15,175 nucleotides of DNA from an uncultured Eubacteriales bacterium (GCA_905187695.1 CAJJIY010000032.1:1-15175); one strand, 5' to 3'; positions 7,428 to 14,177 are shown, numbered from the stretch's first letter. The notes: generated by a model not told the origin, from the sequence alone. A program made the numbers and translations.

Positions 7428-7455
7428 AAAAAAGGGGGCGTGACGCGCCCCCTTT
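7428..7455 (-). terminator. intercistronic terminator-like hairpin after the galactokinase gene
   Basis: On the - strand, a 10-bp stem AAAGGGGGCG/CGCCCCCTTT (7455-7446 with 7440-7431, 5-nt loop) leads into a run of T (complement of 7433-7428) only 4 nt after the galactokinase stop. The downstream ribosome site (7419-7427) follows directly and no new promoter is visible, so this is probably a partial terminator or a processing/stability stem within the operon. Confidence 0.75.
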
Positions 7456-7458
7456 GGT

Positions 7459-8742
7459 TTAATCGACCCGGATTGCTCCGTCCGGACGGATACAAAGCAC
7501 AATGGTAGCGCCTTTTCCGAAAATGCCGTCCATCAGCTGACAGAAGCCCGGCACATCCTCAAATTTCACATAGGCCTGGATGGTGCCGGCAAAACCGCCG
7601 CCGTGTACGCGGAATGCACCGCCCTTATCGGAGAGATAACGCTCGGCAAGGCACAGCGCCAGGGAAAGACCCTGTTCCGCTACATTTTTGGTGGTATAGA
7701 CATTTTGCAGATAGCAGAAAGAAGAGCGGCCGGAGGCGATGACACCCGAAAGGAAGGTGGGCAGATCTCCTTTCTGGAGCGCCTCTTTTTGCGCGGCGAC
7801 ACGCCGGTTCTCGGCGAAAAAGTGCAGCGCGCGCAAAATGGCGCGGTCGCCCACGGATTTGCGCAGTTCGGGGATGTGCGCGATCACGCTTTCTTCATCG
7901 GTCTCCCGCAGGACGCTCTTGCCCAGTGCCGCGGCCACGGCCTTCATTTCGGCGGGAACAGCCGCATAGTCCGGGGTCAGGTCGGCATGATTGCCACCGG
8001 TGTTGACGATGCAGAGGTTGTAGCCAGCGCCGGTCACATCGAAATCAATTTTTTCAATCTGCGGGTTCTTTTCATCGGCAAAGTCGATGGCAATGATGCC
8101 GCCGACCGCGCAGGCCATCTGATCCATAAGTCCGCAGGGCTTGCCGAAGAAAGCATTTTCGGCATACTGTGCCAGTTTGGCGATCTCGACATTGCTCACG
8201 CGTCCGTCGTTATAAAGGTGACTGAGAATATTGCCGATCATATCCTCAAAAGCCGCAGAAGAGGAAAGCCCGGAGCCTTTCAGCACGCTGGAGGTGGTGT
8301 AGGCGTTAAATCCGCCGACACGGTATCCCTCCCGGCGAAAACCCGCGCACATTCCGGCAATGATGGCGTCGGATTTTGAAAAGCGTTCCGGCCGCGGCTG
8401 GGTAAATTCCGCAAGGCGCACAATATCTTCCGGAAAGCCCTCCGATTTGACGCGGACCACGCCGTCCCCGGTGGCGGCGGCGACCGCGATGATATCAAGA
8501 TCAATGGAGGCGGCCACAACACAGCCGCGGTTGTGGTCGGTATGGTTGCCGGAAAGCTCGCTGCGACCGGCTACCGAGAAAAGATGAATGTCGCAAGAAG
8601 GACTGTATAGATCGCCGAAGGCCTTCAGCGCCGCGTCGTAACGGGCGCGTTGAGTGTCCAGCGATGCGTTGCCGTAAAGCGAGATCAGCCGCTCGTCCAG
8701 CGCGCCTTTTTTCAGTCTTTCTCTCATTTCATTTGCGTTCAT
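7459..8742 (-). CDS. galK: galactokinase-family GHMP kinase, variant signature
   Basis: Galactokinases phosphorylate the C1 hydroxyl of alpha-D-galactose with ATP at the entry of the Leloir pathway. The 427-aa protein has all GHMP kinase landmarks. The N-terminal sugar signature is GRSELSGNHTDHNRG (59-73), the ATP loop KGSGLSSSAAFE (155-166), the catalytic-Asp motif CGLMDQ (203-208, Asp207) and motif 3 HGGGFAGTIQAY (380-391). Canonical galactokinases read GRVNLIGEHTDYN. Here the Glu that contacts the sugar C6 hydroxyl is Asn66, while Arg60, His67, Asp69 and Asp207 are kept. This GNHTDH form is, to my recollection, a recurrent clostridial subfamily annotated only as galactokinase family, so the true sugar is uncertain. 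The start at 8742 has AGGAAAGGA upstream. The gene lies 26 nt after hprK in the same operon. Confidence 0.85.
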   Translation of the reverse strand: MNANEMRERLKKGALDERLISLYGNASLDTQRARYDAALKAFGDLYSPSCDIHLFSVAGRSELSGNHTDHNRGCVVAASIDLDIIAVAAATGDGVVRVKSEGFPEDIVRLAEFTQPRPERFSKSDAIIAGMCAGFRREGYRVGGFNAYTTSSVLKGSGLSSSAAFEDMIGNILSHLYNDGRVSNVEIAKLAQYAENAFFGKPCGLMDQMACAVGGIIAIDFADEKNPQIEKIDFDVTGAGYNLCIVNTGGNHADLTPDYAAVPAEMKAVAAALGKSVLRETDEESVIAHIPELRKSVGDRAILRALHFFAENRRVAAQKEALQKGDLPTFLSGVIASGRSSFCYLQNVYTTKNVAEQGLSLALCLAERYLSDKGGAFRVHGGGFAGTIQAYVKFEDVPGFCQLMDGIFGKGATIVLCIRPDGAIRVD

Positions 8743-8768
8743 AGGGTGTCTGTCCTTTCCTTCGGAAT

Positions 8769-9701
8769 TTATTCAAGTCCCATTTTGCCCATCAGTTTCC
8801 GGTTGAACTCCTCGGCCGTGTTGTAGCCCATTTTCTTTTGCCGGTTGTTCATGGCGGCAATTTCCAGAATAATGGCCAGGTTTCGTCCGGGTTTTACCGG
8901 GATGGTGATGCTGGGGACCTCAATGCCTAAAATATTCATGGTCTCATTATCCAGGCCCAGCCGGTCGTACATTTTGCCCTGGATCCAGGGTTCAAGGTTG
9001 ATGACCAGGTCAATCCCCTGCGTGTCTTTGACCGCGCCCATGCCGAAAATGCGGCGGACATCCACAATGCCGATGCCGCGGAGTTCCACATAGTGACGGA
9101 TAATGGCAGGGGCGGAGCCGACCAGCGTCCGTGCCGAGACCCGCTTGATTTCCACGGCGTCATCCGCGATGAGTCGGTGACCGCGCTTGACCAGTTCAAT
9201 GGCAGTCTCGCTCTTGCCGACACCCGAATCGCCAAGGAGAAGCAGGCCCTCGCCGTAAACTTCCACCAGTACGCCGTGCCGGGTGATGCGGGGAGCCAGC
9301 TGTACATTGAGATAAGCGATCAGCGCCGCCATGAAGGGACTGGTGCGTTCCTTTGTGACCAGGAGCGGCACGCCGTGCATTTTGGCGGAAGCGATCATTT
9401 CCGGGAGCGGCGTAAGATTGTGCGAGATGATGACCGCCGCAGGTTTCTGGCCGAAAAAGCGGTCGATTTTTTCATCCCGGAGCATGGGTTCACACTCCGA
9501 AAGATAAAGATCTTCCGCCTTGCCTACGATCTGCATACGGGAACGCTCGAAAATATCAAAAAAACCGGCCAGCGCCAGTCCCGGGCGATCCACTTCCGCA
9601 TTGGTGATTTGAATGTTTTCGGGGTTGTCGGGCATGGTGAGCGGCGTGAGCGAAAACTCACGGATGAGCTCGGACAAAGCAATGCTGTAACTTTCCTGCA
9701 T
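8769..9701 (-). CDS. hprK: HPr kinase/phosphorylase HprK
   Basis: HprK phosphorylates HPr on Ser46 with ATP or pyrophosphate and reverses the reaction with phosphate. It thereby sets carbon catabolite repression through CcpA in Gram-positives. The 310-aa length matches the family. Residues 1-130 form the variable N-terminal domain. The Walker A loop is GDSGVGKSE (157-165). DDAVEI follows (180-185). The HprK signature ELRGIGIVDVRRIFG lies at 206-220, and the C-terminal block IPVKPGRNLAIILE (267-280) ends in NRQKKMG. His142 sits in the RHG that precedes the catalytic domain. The start at 9701 is set by GGAGG at 9708-9712; an open upstream extension to 9839 would cross the promoter and has no ribosome site. 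It is first in an operon with galK, a membrane protein and rlmH. In B. subtilis hprK is instead followed by lgt. Confidence 0.97.
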   Translation of the reverse strand: MQESYSIALSELIREFSLTPLTMPDNPENIQITNAEVDRPGLALAGFFDIFERSRMQIVGKAEDLYLSECEPMLRDEKIDRFFGQKPAAVIISHNLTPLPEMIASAKMHGVPLLVTKERTSPFMAALIAYLNVQLAPRITRHGVLVEVYGEGLLLLGDSGVGKSETAIELVKRGHRLIADDAVEIKRVSARTLVGSAPAIIRHYVELRGIGIVDVRRIFGMGAVKDTQGIDLVINLEPWIQGKMYDRLGLDNETMNILGIEVPSITIPVKPGRNLAIILEIAAMNNRQKKMGYNTAEEFNRKLMGKMGLE

Positions 9702-9707
9702 AAAACG

Positions 9708-9712
9708 CCTCC
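9708..9712 (-). promoter_or_regulatory. ribosome binding site of hprK
   Basis: GGAGG on the - strand lies 6 nt before ATG 9701. It rules out the upstream in-frame start at 9839. Confidence 0.88.
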
Positions 9713-9759
9713 GTGGGCGGCCGTGCCGCCTTTCAAACGGTTCTTTTATAATCCATTCC

Positions 9760-9768
9760 AGTATACCA
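9760..9768 (-). promoter_or_regulatory. extended -10 promoter of the hprK operon
   Basis: On the - strand TGGTATACT gives a -10 hexamer TATACT (9765-9760) with the TGn extension just upstream. The -35 at a 17-bp spacer is poor (TTCCTT), as is common for extended -10 promoters. Expected transcription start is near 9753, a leader of about 50 nt before hprK. Confidence 0.65.
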
Positions 9769-9860
9769 TAAATTTTTCCAAAAAGGAAGAGCTTTTTGCT
9801 TTTTTTAGGGAGAGAAAAAGCGAGAATGCCGGAATTCACAGTTTATTCATATTTTTAAGC

Positions 9861-9866
9861 TATACT
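9861..9866 (+). promoter_or_regulatory. possible -10 box for the foldase/CmpB/HD operon
   Basis: TATACT at 9861-9866 sits in a very AT-rich stretch about 75 nt before the foldase start and points away from the hprK promoter. A TTCACA (9835-9840) is the best -35 look-alike but its spacer is 20 bp. No better -35 is seen. Confidence 0.4.
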
Positions 9867-9922
9867 ATAAAAAACTGTCCGGAAGGGAGCCTTATCCCCC
9901 TGCACGGCATTGATTTCCCATC

Positions 9923-9932
9923 GGAGAAGGAG
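9923..9932 (+). promoter_or_regulatory. ribosome binding site of the foldase lipoprotein
   Basis: GGAGAAGGAG ends 7 nt before ATG 9940. It overlaps the extension that would arise from a TTG at 9910, so 9940 is the start. Confidence 0.88.
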
Positions 9933-9939
9933 AAAATTT

Positions 9940-11109
9940 ATGAAGCACGGAAAAATATTCATGCGGGTTGCGGTATTTTTGCTTTCCGCGTTGTTGCTCT
10001 TTTCTTTTTCTTCCTGTTCTGTTTCCGGTCAGCTTCACGCCTCTCCCCGCGCAGGTAAAACCGTGGCAAAGGCGGGGAATGTGAAGATCCTTTATGAGGA
10101 ACTTTATTATTTCACAATGAACAAGCGGGCCGAAATGGTGGCCGAAGAGGGAGAACATGTATTTGATGATCCCGAAAAACGAACGGAATTGGAAAATTTT
10201 GTATGGGGAAAACTGCTCACCCGCGAGACGGCGCTCCGCTCCGTTGGGGAAGACTACGGCCTCAGCGTTTACGACGGAGAGCTTTCGGACAATATCAAGA
10301 ATGACATTGACGCGCTGGTGCGTGAAAATTATAACGGTGACCGAAAAACTTATGTCCGCGCACTGGAGGGGGGCTATCTGACCGATCATTATTTGCGCAT
10401 GATCGTAGGAGTGTCGGATTATCTCTCTGCCTCGATTGTCTTGAATATGATGAAGCGCGGAGAAGTGGATACTTCGGACGAGGCCGTTTGGAAAGCAGCC
10501 AGAAGTTCGGCGCTTATTCGTACCATTCATGTTTTCCTCAGCAATGACAACGGGCGGACCGACGCGGAAAACCGCGCCAATGCCGAGGCGCTGGCCGCAC
10601 GGGTGGCTGCTGCGGGCAGCGATGCGGAACGCTTGGCGGCCATGCGCACCGAGGTGGGCGGAAAATATAACAATGATTTTGGCGATACCACGGGAGACGG
10701 CTATTATTTCGGCCGCGGCGAAATGGAAAGCGCCTATGAAGAAGCTGCGTTTGCTCTGCCGCTTTACGGTGTAAGCGGCGTGGTGAAAGGGAGCGGCGGC
10801 TATTATGTCATCATGGCGCTCCCTAAGGAGGAGAGCTATCTTGAAAACCATCTGGAAGAACTCAAAGACGCGCTTTGCTATGTGGAGCTGAACAACCGGG
10901 TAGACGCGCGCCTTGCGGAGATGAAACTGGAAAAAACGGCTTTCGGTTCTTCGCTGGATCTTTTGAATCTGTCCCCGATCAAGGCCAACGGCGGCGCGTT
11001 TTTGTTCGTGCTTGCATGGATTCTGTTGGCATTTCTGATATTGGGCGTCATTTTCCTTGTGGGATTTCTCTGTACCCGGAAAAAAAGAAAAGGAAAGAAG
11101 ACCCGGTGA
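9940..11109 (+). CDS. SurA/PrsA-like peptidyl-prolyl isomerase lipoprotein with C-terminal membrane helix
   Basis: A 389-aa extracytoplasmic foldase-like protein. Residues 1-26 are a lipoprotein signal, a hydrophobic stretch ending FSSC with Cys26; Phe at the -3 position is unusual for a lipobox. Residues 40-170 resemble a SurA_N/PrsA chaperone domain (VAKAGNVKILYEELYYF near 42-58). Residues about 193-300 resemble a parvulin domain: IRTIHVFL (193-200), then GYYFGRGEM (254-262), AAFALPLYGVSGVV (269-282) and GYYVIM (287-292). In active parvulins the last motif is normally GYHII or GHHI, so a catalytic His is replaced by Tyr289 and isomerase activity is doubtful. A strong transmembrane helix at 352-378 is followed by KKRKGKK. 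A lipid anchor plus a C-terminal helix is odd for this family. It is the first gene of a three-gene unit, 31 nt before the next. Confidence 0.8.
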   Translation: MKHGKIFMRVAVFLLSALLLFSFSSCSVSGQLHASPRAGKTVAKAGNVKILYEELYYFTMNKRAEMVAEEGEHVFDDPEKRTELENFVWGKLLTRETALRSVGEDYGLSVYDGELSDNIKNDIDALVRENYNGDRKTYVRALEGGYLTDHYLRMIVGVSDYLSASIVLNMMKRGEVDTSDEAVWKAARSSALIRTIHVFLSNDNGRTDAENRANAEALAARVAAAGSDAERLAAMRTEVGGKYNNDFGDTTGDGYYFGRGEMESAYEEAAFALPLYGVSGVVKGSGGYYVIMALPKEESYLENHLEELKDALCYVELNNRVDARLAEMKLEKTAFGSSLDLLNLSPIKANGGAFLFVLAWILLAFLILGVIFLVGFLCTRKKRKGKKTR

Positions 11110-11126
11110 AAAGCCGGCGCTTTATC

Positions 11127-11135
11127 AGAAGGAGG
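11127..11135 (+). promoter_or_regulatory. ribosome binding site selecting a TTG start
   Basis: AGAAGGAGG lies 5 nt before TTG 11141. It favours this start over the upstream ATG at 11057, which is inside the foldase gene and has no ribosome site. Confidence 0.85.
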
Positions 11136-11140
11136 CAACC

Positions 11141-11863
11141 TTGGAAACGCTACTTGAATATCTTTTTGTTTTCTGTTCCTGTGCCACACTGGGGTGGTGC
11201 ATTGAGTTTGTCTATCGCGGGATCCGCCATCGCAAAGTCGTCAACCCCGGATTTTTAACCGGTTTTTGCCTGCCGATCTACGGCGCGGGCGGTTTGGTGC
11301 TCTATTTCCTTTCAGGGCTGAAACTGCGTTTTATGCCCAACGAGGGCTTGCGGGTGGCGGCCATTCTGGTGTTGGCCATGATTATTATGACCTTGATCGA
11401 ATTGGTCGGCGGATTGATTTCTCTCAATCATTATCATGTGCGTTTGTGGGACTATTCGGGCGAATGGATGAACTTTAAGGGCGTCATCTGCCCCAAATTC
11501 TCACTGTTCTGGGGGATTATCTGCGCGCTTTATTATTTCTTTCTTTACAAACCTTTTTATAAAATCGCCTCCGGGGTGATTCTCCAGCCGCTTCTTATTC
11601 TTGCAGTCGGCTTTTATCTGGGCGTTTTTGCCATTGATATGGCACATTCTCTGCGCCTGATGCAACGGGTGCGGGCCTATGCCGATCAGATGCGCACGCA
11701 TATCAATCTTGACCAGTTGAAGGCTTCTGCCCGCGAGCATTTCCGGAAAGAGGCCGGCCGGCGGCACGCGCCGTTCAATTTCTACCGGATGATCAACCGC
11801 TATATTTACGATCTGCACAAGTACCGGGATGATATGCAACAGAAATGGGGGGAGAAAAAGTGA
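11141..11863 (+). CDS. CmpB-family (PF06541) multi-spanning membrane protein
   Basis: A 240-aa membrane protein of the family called putative ABC-transporter type IV/CmpB, widespread in Clostridia and without an established role. Hydrophobic segments lie at about 4-22, 42-60, 70-95, 118-137 and 145-168. Recognisable family phrases are ATLGWCIEFVY (15-25), KVVNPGFLTGFCLPIYGAG (32-50), IELVGG (86-91), RLWDYSG (101-107), FKGVICPKFSLFWG (112-125) and a charged cytoplasmic C-terminal region with many Arg and His (169-240). Translation most likely begins at TTG 11141. The stop codon TGA overlaps the GTG start of the following HD gene, so the two are translationally coupled. No ATP-binding partner lies in this window, so the transporter name should be treated with caution. 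Confidence 0.85.
   Translation: METLLEYLFVFCSCATLGWCIEFVYRGIRHRKVVNPGFLTGFCLPIYGAGGLVLYFLSGLKLRFMPNEGLRVAAILVLAMIIMTLIELVGGLISLNHYHVRLWDYSGEWMNFKGVICPKFSLFWGIICALYYFFLYKPFYKIASGVILQPLLILAVGFYLGVFAIDMAHSLRLMQRVRAYADQMRTHINLDQLKASAREHFRKEAGRRHAPFNFYRMINRYIYDLHKYRDDMQQKWGEKK
11847..11854 (+). promoter_or_regulatory. ribosome binding site selecting the GTG start of the HD gene
   Basis: GGGGGGAG is 5 nt before GTG 11860. The alternative ATG at 11845 overlaps this site and lacks one of its own. Confidence 0.8.
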
Positions 11864-12345
11864 GCGAAAAGCCGATTGATTACACCGCCTTTCGGAAAAT
11901 CTGCCGTGAAGTCATCCTTTCCGGGCGCTATCAGGAAATGAAGAAATATATTTCTCATTCGGATGTTTCGGTGTTTTCCCATTGTCTGAAAGTGGCCTTT
12001 GTGGCCTATACTTTCGCTGTGCGCCACCGGATCCGCTGTGATCTGCGGGCACTGGTGCGCGGCGCTTTGCTCCATGATTACTATCTTTATGACTGGCATG
12101 ACCCCAATAAGGGGTTCCGCTGGCACGGGTTCAAGCATCATCGCTTTGCGCTCTTCAACGCCCGGCGCGATTATCAGCTTTCCGGCAAGGAAGAGAATAT
12201 CATCTATGCGCATATGTTTCCGCTCACGGTCTGGTGCCTTCCCAAAAGCCGGGAAGCGTGGCTGGTGACGCTGGCCGACAAAACGGTGGCCGCGGCCGAA
12301 ACACTCAAAAAATATAAGAACGCGCGCCGGGGTAGCGCTACATAA
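11860..12345 (+). CDS. HD-domain phosphohydrolase-like protein
   Basis: A 161-aa protein of the HD superfamily, whose members use paired His/Asp metal ligands to hydrolyse phosphoester bonds, often in nucleotides. The ligand series is visible: His41 in VFSHCLKVA, His72-Asp73 in ALLHDYYLYDW, and Asp140 in LADK. A His-rich stretch, HGFKHHRFA (89-97), and YAHMFP (116-121) lie between and may supply further ligands. No substrate domain or signal output domain is attached, so the substrate is unknown. The GTG start overlaps the stop of the CmpB-family gene by 4 bases (GTGA), which indicates coupled translation and perhaps a shared process. The gene is last before a strong terminator. Confidence 0.85.
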   Translation: MSEKPIDYTAFRKICREVILSGRYQEMKKYISHSDVSVFSHCLKVAFVAYTFAVRHRIRCDLRALVRGALLHDYYLYDWHDPNKGFRWHGFKHHRFALFNARRDYQLSGKEENIIYAHMFPLTVWCLPKSREAWLVTLADKTVAAAETLKKYKNARRGSAT

Positions 12346-12388
12346 AAAAGAAAAATCGGGGCAGAATGTGTCCCGATTTTTCTTTTTT
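12344..12388 (+). terminator. intrinsic terminator after the HD gene
   Basis: A 20-bp stem pairs 12344-12363 with 12369-12388 (one G-T wobble, 5-nt loop GAATG), rich in A on the left arm and ending in T runs on the right. It begins inside the TAA stop of the HD gene. Its symmetry would allow it to work in either direction, but only + strand genes lie here. Confidence 0.93.
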
Positions 12389-12394
12389 CGATGC

Positions 12395-12423
12395 TTGATT
12401 TTCTTTTAAGAGTATGTTATAAT
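12395..12423 (+). promoter_or_regulatory. sigma-A-type promoter of the dCMP deaminase operon
   Basis: TTGATT (12395-12400), a 17-bp spacer, and consensus TATAAT (12418-12423) with the extended TGn (12415-12417). It lies just after the upstream terminator and is the best promoter in the window. Expected start is near 12430, giving a leader of about 70 nt. Confidence 0.88.
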
Positions 12424-12501
12424 ATATTCTGTATAGTTATGTAGAAAAAATCAGGCAGAACCGGAACTCAAGGGCTTTGCCGCGAGGGGAAGGAAGAAAA
12501 A

Positions 12502-12990
12502 ATGGAACGGGTCTCAAAAGAGAATTATTATCTGGATATTGCCGCCACGGTGGCGGAGCGAAGCACCTGTTTGCGGCGCAAATTCGGCGCCATCATTGTC
12601 AAGAACGATGTCATTGTTTCCACCGGCTATAACGGGGCGCCCCGCGGCCGTAAAAACTGCAATGACCTGGCTTTTTGTTACCGTGAAAAACTGGGGATTC
12701 CGCGCGGCGAACGCTATGAGCTGTGCCGCTCGGTGCACGCCGAGCAGAACGCCATCATTGCCGCTCCGCGTGAGCAGATGCTGGGCGCCACGCTGTATAT
12801 GGCCTGCGTGTCTCCCGAAGACGGACATCTGATGCCCGGGTGCAACAGTTGCATGATGTGCAAGCGGATGATTCTCAATGCCGGCATTTCCAAAGTGGTC
12901 ATCCGGGATACCGAAAGTGACTATCGGGTGGTGGACACCGCCGATTGGGTGACGGATGACGATTCGCTTTCCGGGAAATTCGGGTATTGA
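12502..12990 (+). CDS. ComEB-type deoxycytidylate (dCMP) deaminase
   Basis: dCMP deaminases convert dCMP to dUMP, the substrate of thymidylate synthase. The 162-aa protein carries the zinc site of the cytidine deaminase fold: His79-Ala-Glu81 in SVHAEQNAI, with Cys117 and Cys120 in CNSCMMCKRMI. Upstream, FGAIIVKNDVIVSTGYNGAPRG (28-49 region) and the CREx-IPRG-type stretch with Cys53, Cys59 and Cys75 match the dCMP deaminase branch rather than tRNA or cytosine deaminases. In B. subtilis the relative is comEB in the late competence operon, but no competence gene is nearby here. The start at 12502 has AGGA at 12491-12494, 7 nt away. It is first in the operon under the promoter at 12395-12423. Confidence 0.93.
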   Translation: MERVSKENYYLDIAATVAERSTCLRRKFGAIIVKNDVIVSTGYNGAPRGRKNCNDLAFCYREKLGIPRGERYELCRSVHAEQNAIIAAPREQMLGATLYMACVSPEDGHLMPGCNSCMMCKRMILNAGISKVVIRDTESDYRVVDTADWVTDDDSLSGKFGY

Positions 12991-12993
12991 ACC

Positions 12994-13632
12994 GTGAGGA
13001 AAATTTTTTCGCTGATTCTTTGCTTCTGCCTTTGCCTTCCGCTGGTTGCCTGCAACAAAAACAAGGAAAACCTTTTCCGGCGGGACGAGGACGGCAACGG
13101 ATATACGAATCCCAAAACCGGTGTGCATTATGTGGGGGTGGACTACTGTTTCGAACCCTGCGGGGCCGGCGAGGTCATTGGCGTATACCGGGACAAAAAG
13201 GGCATCAGCCGGACTTTTTCGGCCGTGCCGGGGATGGACGCTTCTCTTTGCGTGGCAGACGAATATCTGGGTGTCTGGTATGCGGGCAGCCCGGTGCCCA
13301 CTCTTGAAAATTTTGCCCCGGAAGTGTTGTTGGTCTGCGTGGAGGACGCCGCCAGCGTGGAGCTTTTCCGTTATACGAAGGGCGACCCGAGCGGCTCTTT
13401 TGAGCGGATTTTGTCCGTGTGGCTGACCGGCGCACCGGCTGAGCGGCCGGAACTTTCTCTCTCGGATTTCCGGGTGCTGAAATTATCCGGGAGTGCCTTC
13501 CCGGGGCTTTATTATGTTTTTCGCGTTTGCCTTTACGAGGATGGTTCGGCTTTCTTCCTTGACCCGACGACCGGGCGCGCCGTGGCCGTGCCGTCCGGAT
13601 TGGTTTCGCTGATTTTCCCCCAAGAGGCGTGA
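12994..13632 (+). CDS. small lipoprotein, function unknown
   Basis: A 212-aa predicted lipoprotein that I do not recognise. Residues 1-20 are a clean signal: RK, a hydrophobic core, and the lipobox LVAC with Cys20. The mature part is beta-rich with no enzyme signature; it holds Cys52, Cys56, Cys86, Cys115 and Cys179. Phrases include DEDGNGYTNPKTGVHYVGVD (31-50) and a C-terminal DPTTGRAVAVPSG (190-202). The GTG start at 12994 is only 3 nt after the deaminase stop and has no good Shine-Dalgarno, so translation probably depends on ribosomes finishing the deaminase gene. Its stop overlaps the region of the next ribosome site. It sits between a nucleotide enzyme and a ywlE-rimI-tsaD series without evident functional link. 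Confidence 0.82.
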   Translation: MRKIFSLILCFCLCLPLVACNKNKENLFRRDEDGNGYTNPKTGVHYVGVDYCFEPCGAGEVIGVYRDKKGISRTFSAVPGMDASLCVADEYLGVWYAGSPVPTLENFAPEVLLVCVEDAASVELFRYTKGDPSGSFERILSVWLTGAPAERPELSLSDFRVLKLSGSAFPGLYYVFRVCLYEDGSAFFLDPTTGRAVAVPSGLVSLIFPQEA

Positions 13633-13638
13633 AAGGAG
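13632..13638 (+). promoter_or_regulatory. ribosome binding site of the LMW phosphatase
   Basis: AAAGGAG is 8 nt before ATG 13647. It selects this start over the GTG at 13629 that overlaps the previous stop. Confidence 0.82.
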
Positions 13639-13646
13639 TGCTTTCG

Positions 13647-14177
13647 ATGACCAATGTGCTGACGGCCGGCATCGTGCCGGAAACGGAAAGTACGGAAAAT
13701 AAGCGGGAAGAGCATCCGCTCCGGGTGCTGTTTGTCTGCACCGGAAATACCTGTCGCTCCCCGATGGCGGCGGCCATCTTCAATGATATGGCCAAGAAAA
13801 AACGCCCCGGCGCCATGGCGCTTTCTGCCGGACTTTTTGCCCGGCCGGGCGATCCCGTAACGCCCATGGCAGTCAAAGTTCTGGCCGAGGCGGGCGTGGT
13901 GCCGCAGGAGCCGGATCCGTACCCCACCCATGTGGCGCATCCGGTGGAAGCATCGTGGGTGCGGGATGCCGATGCGGTGGTGGCCATGAGCGACCGGCAC
14001 GCCATGGAGTTGCTTTTCCGTTATCCCGAAGCGGCCGGAAAGATCTCCACACTGCCTTTTGAGATTCCGGATCCGTTCGGAGGGGACGAGGCGGTATACC
14101 GCGCCTGCTTTGATAAGCTTCAGTATGCCGTAGCGCTCCGCTTTTTTACCGGAGATGCGGATAACCGTGAGACCTGA
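13647..14177 (+). CDS. ywlE: low-molecular-weight phosphatase, YwlE-like (probable protein-arginine phosphatase)
   Basis: LMW phosphatases use a Cys nucleophile in a C-x5-R loop and an Asp general acid. The 176-aa product shows FVCTGNTCRSPMA at 29-41 (Cys31, Arg37) and IPDPFGG at 140-146 (Asp142). The loop is CTGNTCR. In B. subtilis YwlE the equivalent Thr11 is the residue reported to favour phospho-arginine over phospho-tyrosine, and here it is Thr35. SAGLFARPGDPVTPMAVKVL (60-79) and DPFGG followed by Y also match YwlE. The product would then reverse McsB-type arginine phosphorylation; no mcsB lies in this window. A 25-residue N-terminal extension before the core (rich in Glu, Thr, Lys) is unusual. 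The gene overlaps rimI by 23 bases if the latter starts at 14155. Confidence 0.85.
   Translation: MTNVLTAGIVPETESTENKREEHPLRVLFVCTGNTCRSPMAAAIFNDMAKKKRPGAMALSAGLFARPGDPVTPMAVKVLAEAGVVPQEPDPYPTHVAHPVEASWVRDADAVVAMSDRHAMELLFRYPEAAGKISTLPFEIPDPFGGDEAVYRACFDKLQYAVALRFFTGDADNRET

Noticed and set aside
9702..9839. N-terminal extension of HprK to 9839 on the - strand
   Set aside because: It crosses the extended -10 promoter and the GGAGG of the ATG at 9701, and the added residues do not match the family.
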